From Kitasatospora sp. MMS16-BH015 (lineage in GTDB: Bacteria; Actinomycetota; Actinomycetes; Streptomycetales; Streptomycetaceae): a stretch of 64,000 nucleotides of DNA. Both the position numbers and the translations under genes were made by a program. Below are positions 37,310-45,901 of the stretch, in pieces (position 1 is the stretch's first letter; each line of letters starts with the position of its first letter). The stretch is taken from the NCBI RefSeq assembly GCF_002943525.1, contig NZ_CP025394.1, positions 1,488,001 through 1,552,000 of the forward strand, in the 5' to 3' direction. The notes below the pieces were generated by a model. The model was not told the origin of the DNA. It did no database searches and worked only from the letters and a program-made list of their open reading frames with translations.

Positions 37310-37945
37310 TCAGGAGGGCCGGATCAGCCCGCTGGTCAGGCCGGCCGCGATGGCGGCGGTGCGGGAGTCGACGCCGAGCTTGTCGTAGATGTGGACGAGG
37401 TGGGTCTTGACGGTGGCCTCGCTGATGAAGAGGCGCTTGGAGATCTGGCGGTTGGCCAGGCCCTCGGCGAGGAGCCGGAGGATCTCGGTCTCGCGCGGGG
37501 AGAGGGTGGGGCGGCCGGCCCGGACGCGGCCGAGCAGGCGGGCGGCGACCGGTGGGGCGAGGACGGTCTCGCCGCGGGAGGCGGCCCGGACGGCGGCGGC
37601 CACCTCCTCGGGCGGGGCGTCCTTGAGCAGGTAGCCGGTGGCGCCGGCCTCGACGGCGGCGAGGATGTCGGCGTCGGTGGAGTACGTGGTGAGGATGAGG
37701 ACGGCCGGCGGGTCGGGCAGGGCGGTGATCCGGCGGGTGGCCTCGACGCCGTGCATGCCGGTGCCCATCTGGAGGTCCATCAGGACCACGTCGGGGCGGT
37801 CGGCCAAGGAGTCGAGGACGCGCAGCGCCTCGGCGCCGTCGGCGGCCTCGCCGACGGCCTCGAGCTCGGGCAGGTCGTCGACCATGGCGCGCAGCCCGCG
37901 CCGCACCACGGGGTGGTCGTCCACCAGCAGCACGCGGATGCTCAT
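37310..37945 (-). CDS. NarL/LuxR-family response regulator
   Basis: 211 residues. Receiver domain with acidic pair Asp9-Asp10, phosphoacceptor Asp57 (LMDLQM) and Lys in LLKDAP. The C-terminal LuxR-type helix-turn-helix reads LSPRETEILRLLAEGLANRQ and then SEATVKTHLVHIY. Start ATG overlaps the kinase stop by four bases, a standard coupled kinase-regulator pair. The adjacent divergent ABC exporter genes are the likely target. Confidence 0.93.
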   Translation of the reverse strand: MSIRVLLVDDHPVVRRGLRAMVDDLPELEAVGEAADGAEALRVLDSLADRPDVVLMDLQMGTGMHGVEATRRITALPDPPAVLILTTYSTDADILAAVEAGATGYLLKDAPPEEVAAAVRAASRGETVLAPPVAARLLGRVRAGRPTLSPRETEILRLLAEGLANRQISKRLFISEATVKTHLVHIYDKLGVDSRTAAIAAGLTSGLIRPS

Positions 37946-39129
37946 CGGGCCACCACCGCCCGGGTGGCCAGCGAGGCGGCCACGGCCGTGCCCTCGCCGG
38001 GGGCGGACTCCACCGTCAGCCGGCCTCCGAGTGCGGCGATCCGCTCCCGCATGCCGTGCAGGCCGAAGGAGCCCGCGCCCACCGCGGCGGGGTCGAAGCC
38101 CGATCCGTCGTCGTACACGTCCAGCGTCACCTCGTCGTCCAGGTACCCGAGCGTCACGGCGATCCGCGCGGCCCGGGCGTGCCGCACCGCGTTGGCCAGT
38201 GCCTCCTGGGTGAGCCGCAGCAGCGCCACCTCGGCCTCCACCGGCAGCGGGTAGGGCTCGCCCTCCAGGTGGAAGTCGGCCCCGGCGCCGCCCGCGAGCC
38301 GGCGCAGCGCCTCGGTCAGGGTGGCGTCCTCCAGTGCGGGCGGGGTGAGGGCGGCGACGAAGCGGCGGGCCTCGGCGAGGTTCTCGGCGGCGGTGCGGCC
38401 GACCTCGCGGATGCGTTCCGAGGCGACCGAGGGTTCGGCAGGCAGCGCCGCATCGGCCGAGCGGGCCAGCAGCACGATGCTGGACAGGCCCTGGGCCAGG
38501 GTGTCATGGATCTCCCGGGCCAGGCGCTGGCGCTCGGCGAGCACCCCGGCCTCGCGCTGGCTGGCGGCGAGCTCGCCGCGGGTGCGGACCAGGTCGTCGA
38601 TCAGCTGCTGGCGCTCGCGGCTCTCCCGGTACAGGGCGGCATAGCCGTACGCGGTGAGCAGCGCGACCGCCGCGCCGGCGACCGGGCCGAGCACCTTGGG
38701 GCCGGTGAGCCCGCCCTCGGTGCCGGCCTGGGCGGCGACCACCACCCCGGTCAGCGCGAGCACGGCGGGCACCGCCCAGCGGGCGGGCATCAGGTGCAGG
38801 CAGACGAAGTAGAGCGGGAAGGCGAGGTAGCAGAACTCGGGGTGCAGCAGGGTGAGCCCGATCCAGAGCAGCACCACGGCGGCAAACCAGGCCCCGGCCC
38901 AGAGCCGCTCGGTGCGCACCCGCTCGACCACCCCGCCGGCCGCGTAGACGGCGGCGAGCAGCACCGCGGTGGTCAGCCCGGGCGCGCCGAGGTCGCCGCC
39001 GAGCACGCCGCGCACCAGCAGCACCGCGAGCAGGGCGAAGAACAGCCCGTGCAGGGCCAGGTTCATCAGCCTCAGGGCCGGCGTGCCGGCGCCGGGGGCG
39101 GGGTGCGGGGGTGGAGCGGTGGCGGTCAC
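37942..39129 (-). CDS. Sensor histidine kinase (HisKA_3 type)
   Basis: 395 residues. Five or six N-terminal membrane segments (about residues 20-165) and no large external domain, so it probably senses the membrane itself or a membrane-bound signal. Phosphorylated His208 sits in LAREIHDTLAQGLSSIVLL, the HisKA_3 box, and the ATPase domain shows N-, D- and G-boxes (ALANAVRHA, YDDGSGFD, GSFGLHGMRER). Forms a pair with the NarL-type regulator. Start ATG at 39129 is divergent to an FtsX-type permease gene. Confidence 0.93.
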   Translation of the reverse strand: MTATAPPPHPAPGAGTPALRLMNLALHGLFFALLAVLLVRGVLGGDLGAPGLTTAVLLAAVYAAGGVVERVRTERLWAGAWFAAVVLLWIGLTLLHPEFCYLAFPLYFVCLHLMPARWAVPAVLALTGVVVAAQAGTEGGLTGPKVLGPVAGAAVALLTAYGYAALYRESRERQQLIDDLVRTRGELAASQREAGVLAERQRLAREIHDTLAQGLSSIVLLARSADAALPAEPSVASERIREVGRTAAENLAEARRFVAALTPPALEDATLTEALRRLAGGAGADFHLEGEPYPLPVEAEVALLRLTQEALANAVRHARAARIAVTLGYLDDEVTLDVYDDGSGFDPAAVGAGSFGLHGMRERIAALGGRLTVESAPGEGTAVAASLATRAVVAR

Positions 39130-39305
39130 GCCTTCCGAGGGTACGGGCTCCGGACCAGGCCACCGCGCGGCACGGCATCAACCGTTCGATTGATTCTCGG
39201 GTGCATCCCCCGCACGGGTCGAACCCCCGTCCTCTCCCTGATGGAAAGGGCCCCGCGCGCCGACAAGGTTGGTGGCAGCATCCGCTCACGTCCGGAAGGA
39301 CTCCC

Positions 39306-40379
39306 GTGTTCGTCGCGCTGCGTGACATCCGGTTCGCCCGAGGGCGCTTCGCCCTGATGGGCGCGGTCGTCACCCTGATAACCACTCTGGTCGTGTTCCT
39401 GTACGGGCTGACCGGCGGCCTGGCCTCGGCGGCCTCCTCCACGGTGGCCGAGCTGCCGGCCGACCGGATCGTCTTCGGTGCCACGGCGGGCGCGGCGCCC
39501 ACGGTGAACTTCGCCAACTCGACCGTCTCCCCCGCCCAGGCCGCCGCCTTCGCCGCCGCCCCCGGGGTGAGCTCGGCCCAGCCGCTGGGCATCTCGATGA
39601 GCCGGCTGACGGCGAGCGAGGGGGCGGCCTCGGTGAGCGTGGTGGGCACCGGCGCCGCGCTGCTGCCGCCGATCGGCTCGGGCGCCGCCCCGGGCGAGGG
39701 GCAGCTGGCCGTGGGCGCCGACACCGCGAAGACGTACCACCTGGGCGTCGGCAGCACGGTCAAGGTGGGCCCGAGCACGCTGACCGTCTCCGGCCTGACG
39801 GCCGAGCGCTCCCTCTCGCACGCGCCCACCGTCTGGACCACCCCGGCCACCTGGGAGAAGCTCAGCGGCCAGACCCAGCCCACCGCGCTGGCCCTCAGCA
39901 CCAGCGGCGGAGCGGACCTCGAGGCGGTGGACGCCGCCCAGGGCACCGAGACGGTGGCGCTGGCCGACTCGCTCGGCGGGATCAACGGGTACGACGCCGA
40001 GCAGGGCAGCCTGCAGATGATCCAGGGCTTCCTGTTCGCGGTCAGCGCGCTGGTGGTCGGGGCCTTCTTCACCGTCTGGACGGTGCAGCGCAAGCCCGAC
40101 ATCGCGGTGCTCAAGGCGGTCGGCGCGAGCAGCGCCTACCTGGTGCGGGACGCCCTCGCGCAGGCCGCGGCCGTGCTGCTGGGCGGGGCGCTGCTGGGCG
40201 GGCTGGTCGGCGCGGTGGGCGGGGTGTTCGCCAGTGCCACGGTGCCCTTCGACGTGAGCGCGGCCAGCGTGGCCGTGCCGGTCACCGTGATGGTGCTGCT
40301 CGGTCTGCTCGGGGCGGCGCTGGCCGTCCGCCGGATCACCTCTGTCGACCCCCTCGCCGCGCTCGGAGCCAACCGATGA
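39306..40379 (+). CDS. FtsX-type ABC permease
   Basis: 357 residues from GTG 39306, with GGAAGGA (39294-39300) five bases upstream. One N-terminal membrane segment (FALMGAVVTLITTLVVFLYG), a ~200-residue external beta-rich domain, then three C-terminal segments: the MacB/FtsX topology. With the ATPase that follows it would form a small-molecule or lipid exporter, as in many drug- or antimicrobial-peptide-responsive streptomycete systems. Its stop overlaps the ATPase start by four bases. Confidence 0.9.
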   Translation: MFVALRDIRFARGRFALMGAVVTLITTLVVFLYGLTGGLASAASSTVAELPADRIVFGATAGAAPTVNFANSTVSPAQAAAFAAAPGVSSAQPLGISMSRLTASEGAASVSVVGTGAALLPPIGSGAAPGEGQLAVGADTAKTYHLGVGSTVKVGPSTLTVSGLTAERSLSHAPTVWTTPATWEKLSGQTQPTALALSTSGGADLEAVDAAQGTETVALADSLGGINGYDAEQGSLQMIQGFLFAVSALVVGAFFTVWTVQRKPDIAVLKAVGASSAYLVRDALAQAAAVLLGGALLGGLVGAVGGVFASATVPFDVSAASVAVPVTVMVLLGLLGAALAVRRITSVDPLAALGANR

Positions 40380-41077
40380 CCACCACCGACACCCCCCTGA
40401 AGACCCGCACCGGCCTGGCCCTGCGCGGGGTGACCCTGACCTACCCGGACGGCGAGCAGCGCCTGACCGCCCTGGACGGGGTGGACCTCGCGGTGGCACC
40501 CGGCGAGTTCGTGGCGGTGGCCGGGCCCTCCGGCTCGGGCAAGTCGAGCCTGCTGGCGGTGGCGGCCACCCTGCTGCGGCCGGACGGCGGCGAGGTGCTG
40601 ATAGACGGCCAGGAGGTCGGCGCGCTGAGCGCCGCGGCCCGGGCGGCGCTGCGCCGGGCGAAGCTCGGCATCGTCTTCCAGCAGTCCAACCTGCTCGGCT
40701 CGCTGACGGCGGTGGAGCAGCTGCTGGTGCTGGAGTCGGTGCGCGGCGGCAAGGTCCGCGAGGCCCGGGCCCGGGCCGAGGAGCTGCTGGCCTCGGTGGG
40801 CCTGGACGCGGCCAAGCAGCGCCGCCGGCCGCACCAGCTCTCCGGCGGCGAGCGCCAGCGGGTCAACATCGCCCGCGCGCTGTTCGGCAGCCCCTCGGTG
40901 CTGCTGGTGGACGAGCCGACCTCGGCCCTGGACCACGAGCGCGGCGAGCAGATCGTCGCCCTGCTGGCCGAGGTGACCCGCACCCACGGCACGGCCACGG
41001 TGATGGTCACCCACGACCGCGACCTGCTGGGGCGGGTCGACCGCGTCCTGGAGATGCAGGACGGCCGGCTGCACTGA
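40376..41077 (+). CDS. ABC transporter ATPase (MacB/LolD-like)
   Basis: 233 residues. Walker A GPSGSGKSS, Q-loop VFQQSNLLG, signature LSGGERQRVNIARAL, Walker B SVLLVDEPTSALD and H-loop TVMVTHD. The short length and Q-loop pattern match the LolD/MacB ATPase group that works with FtsX-type permeases. Start overlaps the permease gene. The two-component system on the other side of the divergent promoter probably controls both genes. Confidence 0.94.
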   Translation: MTTTDTPLKTRTGLALRGVTLTYPDGEQRLTALDGVDLAVAPGEFVAVAGPSGSGKSSLLAVAATLLRPDGGEVLIDGQEVGALSAAARAALRRAKLGIVFQQSNLLGSLTAVEQLLVLESVRGGKVREARARAEELLASVGLDAAKQRRRPHQLSGGERQRVNIARALFGSPSVLLVDEPTSALDHERGEQIVALLAEVTRTHGTATVMVTHDRDLLGRVDRVLEMQDGRLH

Positions 41078-41088
41078 GCCCCGGCGGC

Positions 41089-41613
41089 TCACTTGAACCA
41101 GTACAGGACCCCGCCGTGGTGGGAGCAGGTGCCGGACGGGGTGGCCGAGGTCGAGGGCGTGCCGTCCTTGCACTCGGCCATCTCGTTCGGCACCGTCGGC
41201 GTCTGCCCGACGTCCCAGCCGCAGACGGCCACCGTGTGGTGCCCGCAGCTGCCGCCGGCCGCCTTGGTGGCCGGGGGCTCCGCCGTGATGACCGGCGGCG
41301 GCACTGCGGCGGGCCGGGTGGCGGTGGGCGAGGCGTGGTGGGTGGGTGTCGGCGCGGGCGCGGGCGCCTGGGCGGGCGGGGTCGACACCACCGGGGTCGG
41401 CGTGGGTGTGGGCGTCACCACGGGGGCCGGGGTCGGCGTCACCACGGGCGTCGGGGAGGCCGAGGGCGAGGCCGGGGTGGTGACCGCCGCCTCGACGTGG
41501 TTCTGCGTGTTCGGCGGGGCGACGGGGTCACAGGCCGTCAGGAAAGCCGCCACGGACACCGCGGCTATCGCGAGTGCCCGTGGGAGCGTGCTCAGGTGCG
41601 GGGTTCTGGTCAT
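41089..41613 (-). CDS. Pro-rich lipoprotein with DUF3761-like C-terminus
   Basis: 174 residues. Lipobox LTAC, a long Pro/Thr/Ala linker (about residues 35-120), then a Cys-rich end where ECKDGTPSTSATPSGTCSHH and a closing GGVLYWFK match the short DUF3761 pattern. Exported, function unknown. Layout mirrors the lipoprotein encoded at 28128-28592. It ends 11 bases from the convergent ATPase gene with no obvious terminator between. Confidence 0.78.
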   Translation of the reverse strand: MTRTPHLSTLPRALAIAAVSVAAFLTACDPVAPPNTQNHVEAAVTTPASPSASPTPVVTPTPAPVVTPTPTPTPVVSTPPAQAPAPAPTPTHHASPTATRPAAVPPPVITAEPPATKAAGGSCGHHTVAVCGWDVGQTPTVPNEMAECKDGTPSTSATPSGTCSHHGGVLYWFK

Positions 41614-41679
41614 GACCCGGGAAGGTACCGGGGACCGGGCCCGCGTAAGGGGCGAACGGGCAAACCCGCTCGCCCGGTC

Positions 41680-42390
41680 TCAGCGGGCGCCGAGCCGCAG
41701 GGCGGTGCGCTCCTCGACCACGGTGTCCTCGCCGGCCGCCCAGAGCGAGCGGATGTGGCCGAGGTGGCGGGTCATGCAGGCCTCGGCGGCGGCGGCGTCG
41801 CCGGAGATCATCACGTCCAGCAGCTCCAGGTGCTCCTCGGCCGAGGAGACCAGCTCGCCGCGCTGGTCGAGCCGGTTGAGGCCGTAGAGGCGGGAGCGCT
41901 TGCGCAGGTCGCCGACCGTCTCGACCAGGCGGGAGTTGCCGGCCAGCGCGAGCAGGTCGAGGTGGAACTGGCGGTCGGACTCCAGGTACGCGATCAGGTC
42001 GTGCTTGCGGGCCGCCGTGACGATGGCCTGGGCCTGCGGACGCAGGGCCTCCAGCTGCTCGGCGGTGGCGGTGCGGGTGACCCGGCCGACGGTGGGGATC
42101 TCGATCAGCGCGCGGATCTCGGTGTAGTCGTCCAGATCCCGCTCGGTCAGCTCGGTGACGCGGAAGCCCTTGTTGCGGACGGCCTCGACCAGGCCCTCCC
42201 GGGCCAGGTCGAGCATCGCCTCGCGGACGGGCGTGGCGGACACGCCGAAGTCGGCGGCCAGCGCGGGGGCCGAGTAGACGACCCCCGGGCGCAGCTCGCC
42301 GGAGATCAGCGCGGCTCGCAGAGCGTGGGCGACCTGGTCGCGCAGCCGCTCCTGGACGGAAATGAGGGCGCGAGGCTTGAGGTCGGCCAT
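41680..42390 (-). CDS. GntR-family (FCD) transcriptional regulator
   Basis: 236 residues. N-terminal winged helix-turn-helix (SAPALAADFGVSATPVREAM), C-terminal helical FCD ligand domain with metal-binding-type His residues (DRQFHLDLL, EEHLELLD, MTRHLGHIR). ATG 42390 has GGAGGA at a good distance. Lies at the end of the hydroxyproline gene set, and a palindrome in front of it resembles sites before two other genes in the set. Most likely the local repressor, relieved by hydroxyproline or an intermediate; this is inference from position. Confidence 0.88.
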   Translation of the reverse strand: MADLKPRALISVQERLRDQVAHALRAALISGELRPGVVYSAPALAADFGVSATPVREAMLDLAREGLVEAVRNKGFRVTELTERDLDDYTEIRALIEIPTVGRVTRTATAEQLEALRPQAQAIVTAARKHDLIAYLESDRQFHLDLLALAGNSRLVETVGDLRKRSRLYGLNRLDQRGELVSSAEEHLELLDVMISGDAAAAEACMTRHLGHIRSLWAAGEDTVVEERTALRLGAR

Positions 42391-42412
42391 GGTGTTCCTC
42401 CGGGGTCTTTAG

Positions 42413-42433
42413 GACACCATTGTACAATGTCAC
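42413..42433 (-). promoter_or_regulatory. Palindromic operator over the regulator's -10 (site A)
   Basis: Perfect 12-base palindrome CATTGTACAATG at 42418-42429 within a longer site. On the minus strand it contains TACAAT, a good -10 box for the GntR gene. Shares GTGACAT plus spacing with the sites at 47915-47936 and 50854-50889. Confidence 0.6.
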
Positions 42434-42443
42434 GTTTCGCTAA

Positions 42444-43370
42444 TTATGAAACATTTCCAGGCATTGTGTAAAGCTCTTGCTGAGCCGCCGCCACAGCCAG
42501 ATCCTCCCAGGCCATCCCGACGCTCTTGAAGAACCTCGGCCGGTCGGTGGGGACAACTGCCTTGCCGTTGACGAGTTCTGACAGATTAGCAAGGGAATCC
42601 GATTCCCGGATCGCCCCCTCCGCGATCGGCATCAGCAGATCACCCGCCTCCCGGAGGGCGCAGGACCGGGCCTCCACGTACCGGGCGGATCGTACGACGA
42701 GGGCGGTGTCCACCTCGCGGGCGGCCGGCTCGTGCGAGCCGACGGCCGCGACGGCGGCGTGGTCCGGCACCAGGCGGCCGTCGAAGAGCGGGGTGCGGGC
42801 GGTGGTGCAGCAGACCACCAGATCGGCCCGGGCCACGTCGGCCGCGGTGCCCGCCTCGGCGGCCAGGCCCAGGGTGCGGGCGTGGGCGACCAGGGCGGCG
42901 GTGGGCTCGGCGCTGCGGCCCACCACGGTGACCCGGGTCAGCGGGCGCACCGCGCGCAGCGCGTCCAGGTGCGCGTACGCCTGCGGGCCCGCGCCGAACA
43001 GCACCAGGTGCTCGGCCTCCGGCACCGCCAGCTCGCGCAGCGCCAGCGCGGTGACCGCCGGGGTGCGCAGCGAGGTGAGCGCGATGCCGTCGTAGAGGGC
43101 CACCGGCTGCAGGGTCGGGCCGTCGAGCAGCAGGTAGCTGCCGGTGATCCGGGGCAGGCCGCGGGCGGTGTTGCCGTGCGCGACACCGGCGATCTTCACC
43201 CCGGTGTAGCGGGCCGAGGCGGCCGGCATCAGCAGCAGCTCCCCGGCGGGCACCGGGATGTTGCTGCGCTGCGGGCACTCCTCGGGGTCGAGCCCCTCGC
43301 GCAGCACGCGCGCGAGGGACTCGACGGCCTGGGCCGGAGTGAGGGTCAGGGGCAGGGTGGTGACGGACAT
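42444..43370 (-). CDS. Ornithine cyclodeaminase/mu-crystallin family reductase
   Basis: 308 residues. NAD(P)-binding LVLFGAGPQAYAHLDAL (about 123-139), typical substrate-side stretch GVKIAGVAHGN and VALYDGIALTSLRTPAVTALA. Members next to hydroxyproline genes reduce delta-1-pyrroline-2-carboxylate to L-proline in the trans-3-hydroxyproline route; others make proline from ornithine or act in siderophore pathways. Starts inside the stop of the adjacent racemase-family gene (TGATG), so the two are coupled. Confidence 0.85.
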   Translation of the reverse strand: MSVTTLPLTLTPAQAVESLARVLREGLDPEECPQRSNIPVPAGELLLMPAASARYTGVKIAGVAHGNTARGLPRITGSYLLLDGPTLQPVALYDGIALTSLRTPAVTALALRELAVPEAEHLVLFGAGPQAYAHLDALRAVRPLTRVTVVGRSAEPTAALVAHARTLGLAAEAGTAADVARADLVVCCTTARTPLFDGRLVPDHAAVAAVGSHEPAAREVDTALVVRSARYVEARSCALREAGDLLMPIAEGAIRESDSLANLSELVNGKAVVPTDRPRFFKSVGMAWEDLAVAAAQQELYTMPGNVS

Positions 43371-44395
43371 CAGAGCAGGAATCCCGTTCCCAGCGAGTCG
43401 TGCGGATCGAGGACGAAGCGGTGCTCGCCGGTGCGGTGCGCGGAGCCGGTCACCTCGGTGACGACGCCGTCCCGGTGCTCCCCGGCGAGCCTGCCGGTGA
43501 AGACCGTACCGATGACCGACTCGTGCCGCAGCACGTCACCGGGGGCGATCCGCCCCTCGGCGCCGAGCAGGGCGAGCCGGGCGGAGGTGCCGGAGCCGCA
43601 GGGCGAGCGGTCGATCTGGCCGTCGGCGAAGACGGTGACGTTGCGCTGGTTGGGCCCGGCCAGGGTGTCCGGCAGCTCCTCGTGCAGGATCACCCCGTAG
43701 ACCCCGGAGAGCCGGGGGTCGGTGGCGTGCCGGGTGGCCGGCTCCCCGGCGAGGGCGGCGCGGATCTCGCGGCCGATCGCGGTGAGCTCGGGCAGATCCT
43801 CGGTGGTGACGGTGAGGCCGAGCTCGGTGGCGCTCACCGAGGCGTAGCAGGCGCCGGAGTGCGCGAGGTCCACGCTCACCTTGCCGCGCGAGGTCTCCAC
43901 CAGCAGGCCCCGGGCGCTGACGGCGGTGGGCACGTTGCGGAAGGTCACATCGGTGGTGCGGCCGCCGGAGCGGTGCACGGCGGCGCTGACCCGCCCGGAC
44001 GGGACGTCGATCCGCACCCAGGCCACGCCGTCCTCGGGGGCGGCGACCAGGCCCGCGTCCACGGCCCAGGCGCCGAGCGCGATGGTGCCGTGGCCGCAGG
44101 CGGTGGAGTAGCCGTCCTTGTGCCAGAACAGCACCCCGAAGTGGGCCTCGGAGTCGTCCGGGGCCACCACGAACCCGCCGTACATCCCGGCGTGCCCGCG
44201 CGGTTCGCGGGTGAGCAGCTTGCGCACGTCGTCCAGGGCGCTGGGGCGCGGCGCGGTGGCCGTGCCGCCGGCACCGAGCGCGATGGCCCGGCGCTCGGCG
44301 ACGGTGTCGCCCACGATCGGCGGCAGCCCGGAGGTGACGATCCGGAACGGCTCGCCGGCCGTGTGGTAGTCGACCGTGGCGATGTTGAGCGTCAT
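43370..44395 (-). CDS. Proline racemase superfamily protein (3-hydroxyproline dehydratase-like sequence)
   Basis: 341 residues from ATG 44395. Two active-site motifs: Cys100 in STACGHGTIALG and Cys266 in DRSPCGSGTSA. Overall wording of the first motif resembles trans-3-hydroxy-L-proline dehydratases, but those usually have Thr in place of the second Cys; two cysteines are typical of 4-hydroxyproline 2-epimerase/proline racemase. It is coupled to the OCD-family reductase that would be the partner of a dehydratase. So the activity cannot be settled by sequence. Start overlaps the aldehyde dehydrogenase stop by four bases. Confidence 0.82.
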   Translation of the reverse strand: MTLNIATVDYHTAGEPFRIVTSGLPPIVGDTVAERRAIALGAGGTATAPRPSALDDVRKLLTREPRGHAGMYGGFVVAPDDSEAHFGVLFWHKDGYSTACGHGTIALGAWAVDAGLVAAPEDGVAWVRIDVPSGRVSAAVHRSGGRTTDVTFRNVPTAVSARGLLVETSRGKVSVDLAHSGACYASVSATELGLTVTTEDLPELTAIGREIRAALAGEPATRHATDPRLSGVYGVILHEELPDTLAGPNQRNVTVFADGQIDRSPCGSGTSARLALLGAEGRIAPGDVLRHESVIGTVFTGRLAGEHRDGVVTEVTGSAHRTGEHRFVLDPHDSLGTGFLL

Positions 44396-45771
44396 CGCGG
44401 CGTCCCGGCGGGGAGCACGGTGACGGTGCGGCTGGCGGTGTAGAAGTCCAGCACGGCCTGGCCCTGCTCGCGCGGGCCGTAGCCGGCCGAGTTGGAGCCG
44501 CCGAAGGGCAGGTGGAAGTCCACGCCGCTGGAGGGGGCGTTGACCCGGATCATGCCGGCGTCCAGGCGGTCGGCGGCGGCCAGCGCGGTGTCCAGCTCGC
44601 GGGTGTGCACCGAGGTGGCCAGCGAGTGGCGGGTGGAGTTGGCGATCGCGATCGCCTCGTCCAGGTCGGCGGCGCGCAGCAGCACGGCCACCGGCCCGAA
44701 GAACTCCTCCTCGAGCAGCGGGTGCCCGGCCGGGACGTCCTCGAGCAGGGCCGGCTCGAAGTACCAGCCCGCGCGCTCGGCGCGGGCGCCGCCGGTGAGC
44801 ACGGTGGCCCCGGCCGCGCGGGCCGAAGCCACGGCCCCGGTCAGGCGGTTCAGCGCGCCCTCGTTGATCACCGGGCCGCAGGCGGTGCCGGCCTCGGCCG
44901 GATCGGCGGCGGGGGTGCCGGCCAGCGCCTTGGTGAGGGCCTCGGCCAGCGGCTCGTACGCGTCGCCGACGGCGATCACCCTGCTGGTCGCGGTGCACTT
45001 CTGCCCCGCGTACCCGGCGATCGCGGCGGCCAGGTGGGCCGCGGCCTGGGCGATGTCGGCGTCGGGCAGCACCAGCGCGGCGTTCAGGCCGCCCATCTCG
45101 GCCTGCACCGGGATGCCGCGCGCGGTGGTGGCCGCGACCACCGCCTGCCCCACGGCGGTCGACCCGGTGAACGAGACCACGTCGGCGGCCGAGACCAGGG
45201 CGCCGCCCTCCTCCGCACCACCGGGCACCACCGTGAACACGCCCTCCGGCAGACCCGCCAGCTCGGCGATCCGCAGCGCACAGGCCGTCCCCTCCGGGGC
45301 CGGCTTGAGCACCACGGTGTTGCCCACGGCCAGCGCCGGGGCGGCCTTCCAGACCGGGATGGCCAGCGGGAAGTTCCACGGCGTGATCAGCCCCGCCACC
45401 CCGTGCGGGCGCCGACGCGTCATCAGCAGCCCCTCCCCGGCGGCCGGCTCGTGCACCTCGCCGGTCGCGGCGAACGGCGCCTGGCTGTAGTACCGCCAGA
45501 TCGCCGCCGTCCGCGCCACCTCGCCCCGAGCCTCGGCCAGCGGCTTGCCCACCTCACGGACCGTCAGCTGCGCCAGCTCCTCGGCGTGGGCCTCCACGGC
45601 CTCGGCGGCCTTCGCCAGGGCCGCCGCCCGCCCGGCCGCACCGAGCTTGAGCCAGCCGGCCTGGGCCGTACGGGCCCGCTCCACGGCGGCCTCGACGCCG
45701 AACGCACCGGGCGTCTCGACGGTGACCACCAGGTCGGACGGGTCGGCGGGGTTGTACGAGCTGACGGTCAT
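44392..45771 (-). CDS. Aldehyde dehydrogenase, likely alpha-ketoglutarate semialdehyde dehydrogenase
   Basis: 459 residues from ATG 45771. Catalytic Cys259 (GQKCTATSR), general base Glu225 (QAEMGG), NAD-site PWNFP at 131-135. Length and motifs fit the KGSADH group that makes 2-oxoglutarate from its semialdehyde at the last step of hydroxyproline breakdown. It lies between the two racemase-family genes, all on one strand. The frame upstream of the chosen start contains a repeat element rather than coding sequence. Confidence 0.9.
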   Translation of the reverse strand: MTVSSYNPADPSDLVVTVETPGAFGVEAAVERARTAQAGWLKLGAAGRAAALAKAAEAVEAHAEELAQLTVREVGKPLAEARGEVARTAAIWRYYSQAPFAATGEVHEPAAGEGLLMTRRRPHGVAGLITPWNFPLAIPVWKAAPALAVGNTVVLKPAPEGTACALRIAELAGLPEGVFTVVPGGAEEGGALVSAADVVSFTGSTAVGQAVVAATTARGIPVQAEMGGLNAALVLPDADIAQAAAHLAAAIAGYAGQKCTATSRVIAVGDAYEPLAEALTKALAGTPAADPAEAGTACGPVINEGALNRLTGAVASARAAGATVLTGGARAERAGWYFEPALLEDVPAGHPLLEEEFFGPVAVLLRAADLDEAIAIANSTRHSLATSVHTRELDTALAAADRLDAGMIRVNAPSSGVDFHLPFGGSNSAGYGPREQGQAVLDFYTASRTVTVLPAGTPR

Positions 45772-45796
45772 TTCGCGAGCCTTTCTGGGGGGGTTT

Positions 45797-45882
45797 ACCA
45801 CCGGGGGCGCGGGGAAATGCGCGCCCAGCCCTCTACGAAGGTGCACGGTTGCGCGCGCAGTTCCCCGCGCCCCTGCTGTGGT
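45797..45882. repeat. Streptomycete-type extragenic palindrome
   Basis: Inverted arms GGGGCGCGGGGAA (45804-45816) and TTCCCCGCGCCCC (45861-45873), flanked by GCGCGC blocks and outer ACCAC/GTGGT arms. This resembles the abundant extragenic palindrome with GCGCAGTTCCCCGCGCCCC seen across Streptomyces genomes. It sits between two genes of the hydroxyproline set and may end or attenuate the upstream transcript. Confidence 0.65.
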
Positions 45883-45901
45883 TTCTGTAAGCGGTCAAGC
45901 T

